This document shows, in pieces, positions 35,802 to 45,493 of a stretch of DNA of 62,469 nt. The stretch lies in the NCBI GenBank assembly GCA_036377675.1, contig DASUXY010000008.1:1-62469 (forward strand), read 5' to 3'. Made by a program: the position numbers and the translations under genes. Within the stretch, counting starts at the first letter, position 1. The number at the start of each line of letters is the position of its first letter. Origin of the DNA: DASUXY01 sp036377675. GTDB lineage: Bacteria; Bacillota; Bacilli; Bacillales; Amphibacillaceae. The notes under the pieces are model-generated. The model ran no database searches, was not told the origin of the DNA, and saw nothing but the letters and a program-made list of their open reading frames with translations.

Positions 35802-36761
35802 ATGAGAAAGTTATGGATGTTTACTGTCATTACCCTTTTAACAATAGGTTTAGTCGCTTGCGGTAATTCAGATACGAATGATGAGACTGAAAAGGATCCG
35901 AAAAGCTCTGCTGACGAACAAGAAGAAACGATTGAAGTCGAACACGAACTCGGTACGACAGAAGTACAAAAAAATCCTGAAAATGTAGTCGTTTTTGATT
36001 ATGGAATTTTAGATACGTTAGACCATTTAGAGATTGATGTTGCGGGAGTTCCTCAACAAGGTATTCCGACATATTTAGAAAAATATGCAAGCGATGATTA
36101 TGAACATGTCGGTAGTTTGAAAGAACCAGATTTTGAAAAGCTTGCGGAAATGAATCCAGACCTCATTATCATTTCTGCCCGGCAAGCCGAAGTGTATGAT
36201 GAATTGCAAGAGATTGCCCCGACGATTTATCTCGGATTAGATACGACACGATATATGGATTCTTTTAAAGAAAATATGAAAGTAGTCGGCGACATCTTCT
36301 CTAAAGAGTCAGAGATTAAGGAAAAATTGGAAACCATTGATGGTACCATCGCTACTGTGAAAGAAAAAGCGGAAGCAAGCGGGGATGAAGCATTAATTAT
36401 TTTGGCGAATGACGATAAAATTAGTGCCTTCGGTCCAAGTTCCCGATTTGGACTCATTCATGATGTATTAGGTGTTCCAGCCGTTGACGAAAATATTGAA
36501 GTGTCAAGGCACGGCATGAATGTTTCTTTTGAGTATGTCGTTGAAAATGAACCTGATATATTGTATGTCGTTGACCGTGGAGCTGTTGTCAGTGGAGAAT
36601 CTTCTGCGAAACAAGTCGTTGAAAACAAATTAATAAAAAGTACCGACGTTTATAAAAATGATCGAATTATTTATTTGAATCCAGAATTTTGGTATTTATC
36701 AGGGGGCGGACTAATTTCTGTTCAGGAAATGATTCAGGCCATTGATGAAAGTTTAGAATAA
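35802..36761 (+). CDS. yclQ: Siderophore-binding lipoprotein YclQ
   Basis: A 319-residue substrate-binding lipoprotein; lipobox LVACGN at residues about 17-22, then an acidic linker and a periplasmic-binding-protein fold of the FhuD/YclQ type (VVFDYGILDTLDHLEID, PDFEKLAEMNPDLIII, FGPSSRFGLIHDVLG). It captures the Fe-siderophore, petrobactin in B. subtilis, and delivers it to YclN/O. Start ATG 35802 follows AGAGGAG. It keeps its own terminator. Confidence 0.93.
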   Translation: MRKLWMFTVITLLTIGLVACGNSDTNDETEKDPKSSADEQEETIEVEHELGTTEVQKNPENVVVFDYGILDTLDHLEIDVAGVPQQGIPTYLEKYASDDYEHVGSLKEPDFEKLAEMNPDLIIISARQAEVYDELQEIAPTIYLGLDTTRYMDSFKENMKVVGDIFSKESEIKEKLETIDGTIATVKEKAEASGDEALIILANDDKISAFGPSSRFGLIHDVLGVPAVDENIEVSRHGMNVSFEYVVENEPDILYVVDRGAVVSGESSAKQVVENKLIKSTDVYKNDRIIYLNPEFWYLSGGGLISVQEMIQAIDESLE

Positions 36762-36769
36762 ATGAACAA

Positions 36770-36801
36770 GTAACCTACTCGCGAGGTAGGTTACTTTTTT
36801 T
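36770..36801 (+). terminator. Terminator after yclQ
   Basis: GTAACCTACTCGCGAGGTAGGTTAC is a nearly perfect hairpin followed by seven T. Confidence 0.92.
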
Positions 36802-36937
36802 GTGAACGTGTTCCTTTCGGTTGGGAACAATCGAATATCGATTACAATTAGCTGACACGAAAACTCGTATTTCTTGCATCGTTTGTAAAAAGTATGATTG
36901 AATGGACGTACAAACATTAGAAATGAGGTTTTTATAA

Positions 36938-37633
36938 ATGAGAAAGTTTTCTGCGTTTATTTTAACGCTGATGATAGCGATTGCTCTTACAGCTTGCGGT
37001 GGTGATGATGAGGCCGAGAAAAAAGAGGAAAGTGAAGCGGTTAGTCAAGGAGTTGACATTAGTGACGAAGAAAAAGTTGATGAAGATGAAGTCGTCGCTG
37101 AAATTAACGGAACAGAAGTGAAAGGTGCAAGGTATAACGCGATTTATCCACAAACGAAAATGCAAATGCACCAAACTGGCGAAGATGCTGAAGACTTAGA
37201 TGCTGTGAAGGAAAATACATTAGAGGAACTCATCGCTCAAGAGTTATTAATACAAGAGGCAGATGAGCAAGGTGTCCATGTGTCGAAGGATCAAGCGAAA
37301 GAAGAAATGGAAACGGCAAAATCTGAAGATGAAGAGCAATTCAATGCTTATTTAAAACAGTTTCAACTGACAGAAGATATGCTTACCGACCAAATTTGGC
37401 TTGGAATGCTTGTAGAAAAATATATGGATGAAGAAATTTCTATTGATGAAGTAACGAATGATGAAGTGAAGAAAACATATGAACAATTGCAAGAAGAAAG
37501 TGAACAACTTCCTGATTTTGAGGAATTAAAAGATGACTTGAAAGAACAGTTAGAAGTACAGAAAAAGACAGAAAAGCTTCAAGAAAAATTAGATGAATTA
37601 AAGAAAGACGCTACGATTGAAAAAAAGATTTAA
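36938..37633 (+). CDS. SurA-N-like lipoprotein (chaperone-type)
   Basis: A 231-residue lipoprotein with lipobox ALTACGG (residues ~17-23), an acidic linker, then a SurA/PrsA N-terminal chaperone region (VVAEINGTEVKGARY; EELIAQELLIQEADEQGV). It has no parvulin PPIase core, so it lacks the isomerase activity of PrsA, and the C-terminus is charged coiled-coil. Probably aids folding of exported proteins. ATG 36938 follows AATGAGG. Confidence 0.8.
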   Translation: MRKFSAFILTLMIAIALTACGGDDEAEKKEESEAVSQGVDISDEEKVDEDEVVAEINGTEVKGARYNAIYPQTKMQMHQTGEDAEDLDAVKENTLEELIAQELLIQEADEQGVHVSKDQAKEEMETAKSEDEEQFNAYLKQFQLTEDMLTDQIWLGMLVEKYMDEEISIDEVTNDEVKKTYEQLQEESEQLPDFEELKDDLKEQLEVQKKTEKLQEKLDELKKDATIEKKI

Positions 37634-37640
37634 CAAAGAT

Positions 37641-37668
37641 GTCGCTCTTACGATAGGGCGACTTTTTT
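37641..37668 (+). terminator. Terminator after the SurA-like gene
   Basis: GTCGCTCT pairs with AGGGCGAC around TACGAT, followed by six T. Confidence 0.88.
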
Positions 37669-37808
37669 ATAGAAAATAACGCATGTAAAACTTGAAAAAA
37701 TAGGTAGTATCGATCGAAGGTGGAATTGTTTTGATAACGTAAATAAAAAGTTAAGAAGTTAACGGATGAACATGTTATAATCGTATATGTAATTTACATC
37801 TGGAGAAG

Positions 37809-37931
37809 ATGGATCTGTTCGACCAAAATATAGTGCTTCTTTTGACACGCTTTTTTGGATGGACGAATAAACTGATGATGAACGATAACGTTACGATCAC
37901 CTTTCATGTTTGGTCTCGCCCGGCTTTCTAA
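37809..37931 (+). CDS. Possible 40-residue small protein
   Basis: An extended -10 (TGTTATAAT, 37775-37783) lies 25 bases before an ATG at 37809 preceded closely by GGAG. The ORF encodes 40 residues with a hydrophobic start (LLLTRFFGW). Spacing of the ribosome site is short. No family recognised. Otherwise the 37670-38090 gap is empty. Confidence 0.3.
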   Translation: MDLFDQNIVLLLTRFFGWTNKLMMNDNVTITFHVWSRPAF

Positions 37932-38097
37932 TTCAGTTGACTCAATAAGATTGAACAATTATTGTTATCTCACATATGAAAGGATCAGTTTTGAAAAACC
38001 ATCCATCGAGCACATTAATCATATGGATTGTTAATGGAATTTTGAACAATTGATTATAGATAATGGTACAGGAAAAATTTTAAAAGGGATGATTTAC

Positions 38098-39018
38098 GTG
38101 ATCAATCGTCATCTATACGAAAAATTAATCGAAATTACTACAGAAAAAAATGTGAAGGTTGATGAATACTTAAAAAACTATACGTACACTCGGTTAGGTG
38201 GAAAGGCTGATTTTTTTGTAACGCCGGAAACATATTCTCAAGTTCAAGAAATAATTACGTTAGCGAATAAAGAAAAAATCCCCTTGACATTGCTTGCAAA
38301 CGGTTCGAATTTAATTGTAAAAGATGGAGGCATTCGTGGGATCGTCATGAATCTAAGAAACCTTTCGGCGATTGAAACGAAAGGGACTAAAATTATTGCC
38401 CAAAGTGGTGCGCGCATTATTGACGTTTCACAGGAAGCTTTACGACAAGAGCTGACAGGTTTGGAATTTGCCTGTGGAATTCCCGGTTCTGTTGGCGGGG
38501 CTTTATATATGAATGCTGGAGCGTACGGAGGGGAAATAAAAGATGTCTTAGAGGAGGCCATTGTTGTTGATCGCGATGGGGATTTATTAACACTTTCTGC
38601 GGAAGAATTAGATTTAAGTTATCGCACGAGCAATATTCCTGAACGTGGTTATATTGTGTTAGAAGGGACATTTTCTTTACGCGAAGGGTCCTATGAAGAC
38701 ATTAAAGCCATTATGGATGATTTGACATTTAAACGAGAATCAAAACAGCCTTTAGAATACCCATCTTGTGGGAGTGTGTTCAAACGACCACCAGGATATT
38801 ATGCTGGTAAGTTAATTCAGGATAGTGGATTACAAGGAAAGCAAGTCGGTGGAGCACAAGTATCATTAAAACATGCTGGCTTTATCGTCAATAAACAAGA
38901 TGCAACTGCAGAGGAATATATACAGTTGATTCATCATATTCAAGAGACCGTTAAAGGGAAATTCGGTGTAACTTTAGAGCGCGAAGTGAAAATTATCGGA
39001 GAAGATTTAGAGAACTGA
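38098..39018 (+). CDS. murB: UDP-N-acetylmuramate dehydrogenase
   Basis: A 306-residue FAD enzyme that reduces UDP-GlcNAc-enolpyruvate in peptidoglycan synthesis. Motifs: YTRLGGKADFFVTP, LANGSNLIVKDGGIRG, GIPGSVGGALYMNAGAYGGEI, CGSVFKRP and the C-terminal KHAGFIVN. It is the type II MurB (MurB2-like in the B. cereus group). The start is GTG at 38098 after GGGATGA, giving normal length; the ATG at 38050 lacks a site. Confidence 0.95.
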   Translation: MINRHLYEKLIEITTEKNVKVDEYLKNYTYTRLGGKADFFVTPETYSQVQEIITLANKEKIPLTLLANGSNLIVKDGGIRGIVMNLRNLSAIETKGTKIIAQSGARIIDVSQEALRQELTGLEFACGIPGSVGGALYMNAGAYGGEIKDVLEEAIVVDRDGDLLTLSAEELDLSYRTSNIPERGYIVLEGTFSLREGSYEDIKAIMDDLTFKRESKQPLEYPSCGSVFKRPPGYYAGKLIQDSGLQGKQVGGAQVSLKHAGFIVNKQDATAEEYIQLIHHIQETVKGKFGVTLEREVKIIGEDLEN

Positions 39019-39133
39019 TTGACGTGTACGGACCGTTTGCTTATAAACCTTGAGAAAAACGTTCATAGGTGAATCTTTTTATTTACAAACGTATGTATAG
39101 AAAATGGAGCGAAACTAACCATTGTATAGCATG

Positions 39134-39172
39134 AAAAAAGGCATGAATCCCTCTCGCTATTCATGCCTTTTT
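39134..39172. terminator. Bidirectional terminator murB / ehuA
   Basis: AAAAAAGGCATGAAT pairs with ATTCATGCCTTTTT around a nine-base loop, T-rich on both sides. It stops murB (+) and the ehu operon (-). Confidence 0.9.
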
Positions 39173-39196
39173 ATGTTGCAAATGTTTGACCGGTTT

Positions 39197-40018
39197 TTAG
39201 TCTCTAAACCTGTATAAAAAGCTTTGTAAACGTTCATTTTTCGATTGTTGCAACACCTGTTTGGGTGGGCCTTCTTCAGCGATGACACCGTCATCTAAAA
39301 AGACGATTCGGTCGGCGATATCTTGTGCGAAATCCATTTCATGGGTGACGAGTACCATAGCCATTTCCCCATCATTGGCAATATCACGGATGACTTCAAG
39401 AACTTCACCGACGAGTTCTGGATCAAGTGCTGATGTTACTTCATCAAACAACATGATTTTCGGGCGCATAACGAGCGCTCGCGCCATCGCTACTCGTTGT
39501 TTTTGTCCACCGGAAAGTTGGTTCGGATAATAATCGAGCTTATCACCTAAACCTACTTTTTCGAGCATTTCAATAGAAAGTTGTCGGGCTTCTTCTTTTG
39601 ATTTCTTGTGAACGTGAATGGGTGCTGCCATACAATTTTTCAAAATCGTCATATGTGGAAAAAGATTAAAATGTTGAAAAACCATGCCGATATCGCCACG
39701 AACATCTCGTAAATGTTTTTCAGTTGCTGGGATGAGCTTCCCTCCTTTTTCCATATGCCATAAGTGTTTTCCATCGACGAGAATATGTCCTGACGTCGGT
39801 TTTTCTAACGTCATTAACATGCGAATAATCGTCGTTTTACCGGATCCACTTGGCCCGATTAGGGCGACTTTTTCGGCAGGTTTGATTTCCAAGTTAATTC
39901 CTTTCAAGACGTCTACATCTCCAAATGATTTATGCACATCTTTATAGACAACAATCGGTTCAACATCATCGGCCGAGGGTTGTCGCTCTTCTACCTTTGC
40001 TATTGTCGGTTTTGACAC
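39197..40018 (-). CDS. ehuA: Ectoine/hydroxyectoine ABC transporter ATPase EhuA
   Basis: A 273-residue polar amino-acid-family ATPase. An N-terminal extension of ~25 residues precedes Walker A (GPSGSGKTT); then LSGGQKQRVAMARAL, Walker B IMLFDEVTSALD and switch VLVTHEMDFA. In genome context with EhuB, C and D it energises uptake of ectoine and hydroxyectoine. Starts GTG 40018 behind AAAGGAG. Last of the operon and followed by a terminator. Confidence 0.9.
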   Translation of the reverse strand: MSKPTIAKVEERQPSADDVEPIVVYKDVHKSFGDVDVLKGINLEIKPAEKVALIGPSGSGKTTIIRMLMTLEKPTSGHILVDGKHLWHMEKGGKLIPATEKHLRDVRGDIGMVFQHFNLFPHMTILKNCMAAPIHVHKKSKEEARQLSIEMLEKVGLGDKLDYYPNQLSGGQKQRVAMARALVMRPKIMLFDEVTSALDPELVGEVLEVIRDIANDGEMAMVLVTHEMDFAQDIADRIVFLDDGVIAEEGPPKQVLQQSKNERLQSFLYRFRD

Positions 40019-40102
40019 TCAACATCAACTCCTTTACATATTCGTCCTTATTAAAATCATGAAATGAAACTATTCGTTTTGAAACGACGAACGATCGTGC
40101 CT

Positions 40103-40855
40103 TTAATTCGCTTGATCGAATAATACATCTTTATCGAACCGTCGATTTACTTTTTTCTCGAGCTTTCGAATGAGGATTGCTGCTGGATAACTGAGCACTA
40201 AGAATAAGAGTGCAACAATCGTAAGTGGCTCTAAATATTTCCAATATTGGGCTCCATAACTATCAGCCATGTGCAGTATCCCAGTGACGCCGATTGTAGA
40301 TGCAAGAGGGACTTCTTTAAACATGATAATTAAATAGTTTCCGAGCATCGGAATGGTCGGTGGAATCGCTTGCGGTAAAATAATTTTTAGCCATTGTTGG
40401 CGCGTGGAAAAGTTTAAAGCTGTTGACGCTTCCCACTGTCCTTTGTCAACTCCTTCAATTCCTGAGCGATATACTTCTGCAATGTACGTACTATAATGAA
40501 TACCAAGTCCTAATATAGCACTTGTAAACGGGCTCAATGTCACGCCAATTTTAGGTACCATTGGCCAAGCGTAAAAAATGAAAAACAATTGAACGAGTGG
40601 CGGGGTGGAGCGAATGAATTCCATCGTCCACATAGTGATCCACTGAACGAACTTGTTCGGAATTCGTTTTAAAAAAGTCCAAACAAATCCGAAGAGGAGG
40701 GCAAAGATGTAACAAGCAAATGTCAAGGTGACTGTAATACTTAATCCTTCGAGAACGACTGGAAATGCATCGAAGAATACTTCCCAACTCCAATTATGAG
40801 GGTTCATCAATGCCCCAAAGAATACTTCCCACCAATTATTATTCGTGCTATTCAT
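40103..40855 (-). CDS. ehuD: Ectoine/hydroxyectoine ABC permease EhuD
   Basis: A 250-residue His/Glu/Gln-family permease with five helices. The coupling motif is EASTALNFSTRQQWLKIILPQA. The start at 40855 overlaps ehuC by four bases, so translation is coupled. Forms the channel with EhuC. Confidence 0.88.
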   Translation of the reverse strand: MNSTNNNWWEVFFGALMNPHNWSWEVFFDAFPVVLEGLSITVTLTFACYIFALLFGFVWTFLKRIPNKFVQWITMWTMEFIRSTPPLVQLFFIFYAWPMVPKIGVTLSPFTSAILGLGIHYSTYIAEVYRSGIEGVDKGQWEASTALNFSTRQQWLKIILPQAIPPTIPMLGNYLIIMFKEVPLASTIGVTGILHMADSYGAQYWKYLEPLTIVALLFLVLSYPAAILIRKLEKKVNRRFDKDVLFDQAN

Positions 40856-41517
40856 TGACTAGCCACCCCTTTCTTCGAGATTGCTTCTGCTTTACGAGTG
40901 AGCCAAATAAGTGGTAGTGCGAGAATGAAATAAAAGACGAGCACAAGCAAATAGACCGTCGGTGCGAGGGCTAAGTTAGCACTTCTTAAATTGTCACCAT
41001 AGTATAAAATATCTGTCATCCCGATGAGGGAGACGAGCGATGTCGCTTTTAAAATTTGGATAAGATAGTTTCCGAACTCAGGAAGCATCATCCGAATGGC
41101 TTGAGGTAAAATGACGAGTCGCATGCGCTGAAATCGTGACATGTTTAAAGCTGTCGCGGCTTCTCGCTGTCCGTCATCAACAGCAACGATTGACCCTCGA
41201 ACAATTTCGGACATGTATGCTCCGTAGTTTAGCGAAATAGCCAATACTCCTGCGAGAAGATTACTGTTGACTTCAATTCCAAACAACATCGGAAGCGCAT
41301 AATAAAACCAAAACAACTGTACAATTAAGGATGTACCTCGAAAGATTTCCACATAAAAGTTTGTAAATGTGCGGATGAAAATATTATTCGACAGACGGCA
41401 TAGTCCAGCGATAAAAGCGAACGTATATCCGAGAAGAGCGGATAAAATGAGGACGATAACCGTAATTTTAACACCTTTCATCAAGACAGGAAACACTTCA
41501 GCTATTGCACTGATCAT
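40852..41517 (-). CDS. ehuC: Ectoine/hydroxyectoine ABC permease EhuC
   Basis: A 221-residue permease, five helices, coupling loop EAATALNMSRFQRMRLVILPQA. ATG 41517 is chosen since AAAGGAATG lies before it; the ATG two codons earlier is inside that site. Order on the strand is ehuB, C, D, A, with a repeat-like sequence between B and C. Confidence 0.88.
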   Translation of the reverse strand: MISAIAEVFPVLMKGVKITVIVLILSALLGYTFAFIAGLCRLSNNIFIRTFTNFYVEIFRGTSLIVQLFWFYYALPMLFGIEVNSNLLAGVLAISLNYGAYMSEIVRGSIVAVDDGQREAATALNMSRFQRMRLVILPQAIRMMLPEFGNYLIQILKATSLVSLIGMTDILYYGDNLRSANLALAPTVYLLVLVFYFILALPLIWLTRKAEAISKKGVASQ

Positions 41518-41611
41518 AATCATTCCTTTATTCGTTTTTTTAAAAATAATTTCCGATAACGATCAAATATAATCGTTCGGTCATTGAGACGATTCATAAC
41601 AATCAAAAACA

Positions 41612-41648
41612 GGATCTGACCCCCTTGGGTGAGGGAGCCAGACCCCGG
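41612..41648. repeat. GGGTCTGAC-type interspersed repeat
   Basis: Imperfect inverted sequence: GATCTGACCCCC and GCCAGACCCC near GGGTGAGGGAG. GGGTCTGAC/GTCAGACCC elements are scattered in several Bacillus genomes. In this case it lies between ehuC and ehuB, downstream of the binding-protein gene, where it could act as an mRNA stabilising hairpin. Confidence 0.5.
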
Positions 41649-41696
41649 AGTCATGACAATATGATTTACATCTATTTCATGTATTCAGCAACACAA

Positions 41697-42581
41697 CTAG
41701 TTTATTTCCCCGTTACAAATTTTTTCAGTCGTCACACCTTCGGGAACCATATTCATTTCTTCACTGAAGCCATTTTTCTCTAGAAGCTCAGCGACGGTCC
41801 CGTCTTCTTTCAGTTGTGCAAGCTTTTCGTTGTATGCTTTGCGCAAGTCGTCATTGTCTTTATGAAATGCTGCGGCACCATAGCTTGGAACACCATCGAT
41901 GTCTGGCTGTTCAAAGTTTTCAACGAACTCTAATTCATCGGTATCTGCTGATTCTAGAGCCATTTTAATCGTCATCTCTGTTCCCGTTGTTGCATCGGCA
42001 CGTCCAGACTCAACAGCAGCAAATGTTGCAGGGATATCTGGTGCACTTTGAATTTGATCTTCAGCAACACCTTCACTTTTTAGAAACTCATTTTCCGTCG
42101 CACCTGACATGACTGAAATGACGACATCTGGATTGTCTGCAATATCTTTATAGCTCGTTAAGTTCAGCGGGTTACCTTTTTTAACGATTAACCCTTCACC
42201 ATACATCATTTCTGGCTCACCAAAAGCAGCATTTTCACAACGGTTGGGATTAATCGCCATTCCAGCTGTGATGATGTCGAACTTACCAGCGTTTAACCCT
42301 GGAATGAGTTGATTGAAATCGGCAAGTTGCCCCTCTACCTCATCGATCTCTAACTCTTCCAAGACAGCTTTAGCAATGTCAACCGCAGCTCCTTTTAGTT
42401 CACCATCTTCCTCATAAGCATATGGTTTTTCATTCGCAAATCCTACGGTCACTTTTCCTTTTTCTTGTAATTCGGCTAATGAGTTTTTCTTTTCGCCATC
42501 CCCACTTGCATCATTCGCTCCACAGGCAACGAGAAGAGCTAAAGATAAAAACAGTCCCATTGAAAATAGTAATCTTTTCAT
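41697..42581 (-). CDS. ehuB: Ectoine/hydroxyectoine-binding lipoprotein EhuB
   Basis: A 294-residue solute-binding lipoprotein. Lipobox LLVACGA at about residues 16-22; the core has VTVGFANEKPYAYEEDGELK, AAINPNR-like GMAINPNRCENAAFGEP, and SGRADATTGTEMTIK. These segments match the EhuB family rather than general polar amino-acid binders. It traps ectoine or hydroxyectoine as compatible solutes or nutrient. ATG 42581 follows GGAGG. First gene of the operon; ectABC is not in the window. Confidence 0.9.
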   Translation of the reverse strand: MKRLLFSMGLFLSLALLVACGANDASGDGEKKNSLAELQEKGKVTVGFANEKPYAYEEDGELKGAAVDIAKAVLEELEIDEVEGQLADFNQLIPGLNAGKFDIITAGMAINPNRCENAAFGEPEMMYGEGLIVKKGNPLNLTSYKDIADNPDVVISVMSGATENEFLKSEGVAEDQIQSAPDIPATFAAVESGRADATTGTEMTIKMALESADTDELEFVENFEQPDIDGVPSYGAAAFHKDNDDLRKAYNEKLAQLKEDGTVAELLEKNGFSEEMNMVPEGVTTEKICNGEIN

Positions 42582-42666
42582 CCAGCTTAACCTCCATCAT
42601 TATTTAACAGCCCGCATTATCTACTTAATAGATGATAGGCAATTCCGCCCGAACAGACATATTTCA

Positions 42667-42695
42667 ATACTAACGATATTTCAATTGCCATTCAA
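42667..42695 (-). promoter_or_regulatory. Candidate ehuB promoter
   Basis: Minus strand: TTGAAT (42690-42695), 17-base spacer, TAGTAT (42667-42672), about 86 bases before the ehuB start. The rest of the 42580-42960 gap shows nothing else. Confidence 0.4.
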
Positions 42696-42960
42696 ATGTA
42701 GTATATTTTGATTATTGCGATTTAAACAGTGTATAAGCCTCTGTCATGAATCAAGCTAGGTTAGACAAAAATATCCTCAGTCATGATTGAATTTACTCTG
42801 ATATCCCGTGTATTTCTTAAAAACTACAACAAGGAATGAAAATAGCTTTAATGATGGACGAAACGAATAAAAAGCGTAGTATTCAAACATGAGTAGATTT
42901 GTTATACTTATAAGGACTTTAATAAATGTTAGATCTAACTGGAATAAGGAGAATATAAAA

Positions 42961-43122
42961 TGATGATGACTTCCTTAGTAATTTCAATGCTGTTAACTAT
43001 TTTTGTGTTAGTTTTGTCAATCGTAGTCATCTCAAAAGGATATGGATACAAACATAAAATAGATCCCGCGACAAAAGATGACGATCAAGCAGATGGGAGT
43101 GCGTCTGACCAAAAAGAATAAG
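42961..43122 (+). CDS. ytzI: YtzI-family small membrane protein
   Basis: A 53-residue protein with one N-terminal helix (about residues 4-24), then KGYGYKHKIDP, a signature of YtzI-type proteins. It is too short for standard gene calls but has a perfect ribosome site (AAGGAG, ATG 42961). Function unknown. Confidence 0.75.
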
Positions 43123-43275
43123 TTCTTTTAGCAGATTAGATTAGCTATTCGGTGGACGTTATAAATTAAATGTGTTCAAATGTGAGCATGCTTACCGAAT
43201 GATTACATATCAGAAACAAGGGAACGCAATTAAGCAATTACTAGCGTTCTTCGTTTAGATTAACCGGAGGAATAA

Positions 43276-43761
43276 ATGATAAACGTTGTCATATGGACAA
43301 TTATAATCAGTTTGTTTTTGCTCAGTTTTGTTGGACTAATTTTTCCAATTATTCCATCCTCTCTGTTTTTATGGGGTGGATTTTTACTTTATTATTTTCT
43401 TGTTGAATCGGGAACATTAGGGAGTTTCTTTTGGATAACGATGGTTGCTTTGACAGTCATCTTATTCAGTGCTGATATTTTTGCAAACAGTTATTTTGTT
43501 AAACAATATGGAGGAAGTAAATGGGGAGAACGTGGTGCAGCTCTAGCTGTCATCGTTGGTTCATTGATAGCTCCACCATTCGGAATTATTTTCCTTCCCT
43601 TTGCCGTTGTCTTTCTAATCGAGATGATGCAGAAAAGAACATTTGAAAAAGCGACTAGAGCAGCTATTGGTTCGCTGTTTGGTTTTTTAAGTGGGACAGT
43701 CGCCAAGTTTATAATTCAGCTCACTATGATTATTCTTTTTTTCATTGCTATATCGTATTGA
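43276..43761 (+). CDS. DUF456 membrane protein
   Basis: A 161-residue protein with four or five helices. SFVGLIFPIIPSSLFLWGGFLLYY and GSKWGERGAALAVIVGSLIAPPFG match DUF456, a glycine-rich membrane family of unknown function. ATG 43276 follows GGAGGAATAA. Confidence 0.85.
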   Translation: MINVVIWTIIISLFLLSFVGLIFPIIPSSLFLWGGFLLYYFLVESGTLGSFFWITMVALTVILFSADIFANSYFVKQYGGSKWGERGAALAVIVGSLIAPPFGIIFLPFAVVFLIEMMQKRTFEKATRAAIGSLFGFLSGTVAKFIIQLTMIILFFIAISY

Positions 43762-43806
43762 CGGTATTTATTGCTAATTTCAGACGAAGAAAGGATGTAG
43801 TTTACG

Positions 43807-44646
43807 ATGAACGAGCCATCACGAGTGATGACAATCGCCGGCTCTTCCTCAGGGGGGAGTGCGGGAATCCAAGCTGATTTAAAAACGTTTCAAGAGCTTG
43901 ATGTTTACGGAATGAGTGTCGTTACAGCTATTGTTGGTCGGCACCCTGTAACGAAGAAAAACGTTCATCCTGTTTCATTAGAAGCGATTGAGGCGCAGTT
44001 TACAACGGTGATGAATCAAGGAGGTGCAGCAGCGCTAAAGACGGGGATGCTTTTTTCGACAGCAGTTATTGGAAAAATTGCCGAACTTCTTCATGATGCT
44101 TTTATTGAGCACATAGTTGTTGATCCAGTAATGGTCGGTAAACATAATTCGAAGTTGTTGGAAGATGATGCTATTCAATCGTTACAGGAAAAAGTAATTC
44201 CTCAGGCGACGGTCATTACACCTAATATACCAGAAGCTTCCATTTTGTTAGGGGGACGAGCTTTGCACAATGTAGAACATCTGAAGAAGGCTGCTGTCGA
44301 CTTACATGAACTAGGATGTACGTATGTTTTAGTTAAAGGCGGTCGCTTAGACGGTCCAGCGACGGACGTTTTATATGATGGGAAAACGATTACGACGTTT
44401 ACAGCGCCACGAATTGATACCGTTCATACGAGTGGTGCCGGCTGTTCTTATTCAGCTGCCATTGCCGCTTATTTAGCTAAAGGAGTGCCGGTCACGGAAG
44501 CCGTTCATAAAGCAAAATCATTTGTAACGACAGCAATCGAACATGGATTTTCCTATACACAATTAGTTGGTCCTACGTATCATGCCGCCTTTAGACGGTT
44601 CGGTGAAGCTCACCCAATAACCGTTAAACAATCGTCTATGACATAA
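43807..44646 (+). CDS. pdxK: Pyridoxine/hydroxymethylpyrimidine kinase
   Basis: A 279-residue ribokinase-family enzyme. MTIAGSSSGGSAGIQADLKTF at the start and the GAGC motif (VHTSGAGCSYSAAIAA) with catalytic Cys/Asp give PdxK/ThiD type. The Bacillus PdxK (YwdB) has the same layout and phosphorylates pyridoxal, pyridoxine and HMP. Classification as PdxK rather than ThiD rests on overall resemblance. ATG 43807 follows AAAGGATG. Confidence 0.85.
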   Translation: MNEPSRVMTIAGSSSGGSAGIQADLKTFQELDVYGMSVVTAIVGRHPVTKKNVHPVSLEAIEAQFTTVMNQGGAAALKTGMLFSTAVIGKIAELLHDAFIEHIVVDPVMVGKHNSKLLEDDAIQSLQEKVIPQATVITPNIPEASILLGGRALHNVEHLKKAAVDLHELGCTYVLVKGGRLDGPATDVLYDGKTITTFTAPRIDTVHTSGAGCSYSAAIAAYLAKGVPVTEAVHKAKSFVTTAIEHGFSYTQLVGPTYHAAFRRFGEAHPITVKQSSMT

Positions 44647-44680
44647 ATGAGTCAGTATGGATGACGGGTAAATGGTGAAG

Positions 44681-44714
44681 AAAACGAATCCTCAGCTTCC
44701 ATTCGTCGTTTTTG
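44681..44714 (+). terminator. Terminator after pdxK
   Basis: AAAACGAAT pairs with ATTCGTCGTTTT around a 12-base loop, then T. Confidence 0.7.
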
Positions 44715-44835
44715 GTATAATTCATTTATGGATAAAATGTTTAGAAGTTGACTGAATGGCATACTTCAACATAGGTATTATGTGTAGTGATTGATTCACG
44801 TCCGTTTAATTATCATGAAAAATGAGGGATAAAAA

Positions 44836-45387
44836 ATGAGTAAACGTGCTTTGCTTAATATTGACTATACGTATGATTTTGTAGCCGGAGATGGGAAATT
44901 GTCTTGTGGTGCACCAGGACAAGTGCTAGAAGATTATATTGCCTCCTTGACGGAACAATTTATTACTGCAGGTGATTATGTCGCTTTTGCTATTGATGCT
45001 CATGAAGAAGATGATGACCTCCATCCAGAATTGAAATTATTTCCGCCACACAATATTATCGGTACGCGAGGGCGAGAGTTGTATGGAAAATTAAAAGATG
45101 TGTATGAAACGTATAAACATCAAAACAATGTCTATTACTTTGATAAAACGCGTTATAGTGCGTTTGCCGGAACTGATTTGGAAATTCGCTTACGTGAAAG
45201 AGATATTCAGGAAATTCATTTAGTCGGTGTTTGTACAGATATATGTATTTTGCATACAGCGATTGATGCGTACAATAAAGGTTTTGACATCGTCGTGCAT
45301 AAAGGTGGCGTCGCAAGCTTTAATGCAGTCGGTCACCAATGGTCATTAGAGCACTTTAAAAATACATTAGGAGCAAAAGTTATTTAA
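44836..45387 (+). CDS. pncA: Nicotinamidase / isochorismatase-family hydrolase
   Basis: A 183-residue hydrolase converting nicotinamide to nicotinate. Triad Asp in LLNIDYTYDFVAGDGKL (Asp9), Lys in the FPPHNIIGTRG region, and nucleophile Cys in LVGVCTDICILHTAIDAY. Almost colinear with B. subtilis PncA (YueJ). ATG 44836 has AGGGAT upstream. A hairpin terminator follows at 45390. Confidence 0.9.
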   Translation: MSKRALLNIDYTYDFVAGDGKLSCGAPGQVLEDYIASLTEQFITAGDYVAFAIDAHEEDDDLHPELKLFPPHNIIGTRGRELYGKLKDVYETYKHQNNVYYFDKTRYSAFAGTDLEIRLRERDIQEIHLVGVCTDICILHTAIDAYNKGFDIVVHKGGVASFNAVGHQWSLEHFKNTLGAKVI

Positions 45388-45389
45388 AC

Positions 45390-45428
45390 CGAAAGAGGCT
45401 TGTAGAAAGTTTCCACAAGCCTCTTTCG
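45390..45428 (+). terminator. Terminator after pncA
   Basis: CGAAAGAGGCTTGT pairs with ACAAGCCTCTTTCG around AGAAAGTTTCC, with a weak T tail. Confidence 0.75.
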
Positions 45429-45493
45429 TTAGGATTGAAATCAGAAACGAATGAGCTGATTATTTTTATAAGCCATTTTGTAAAACATTCCAA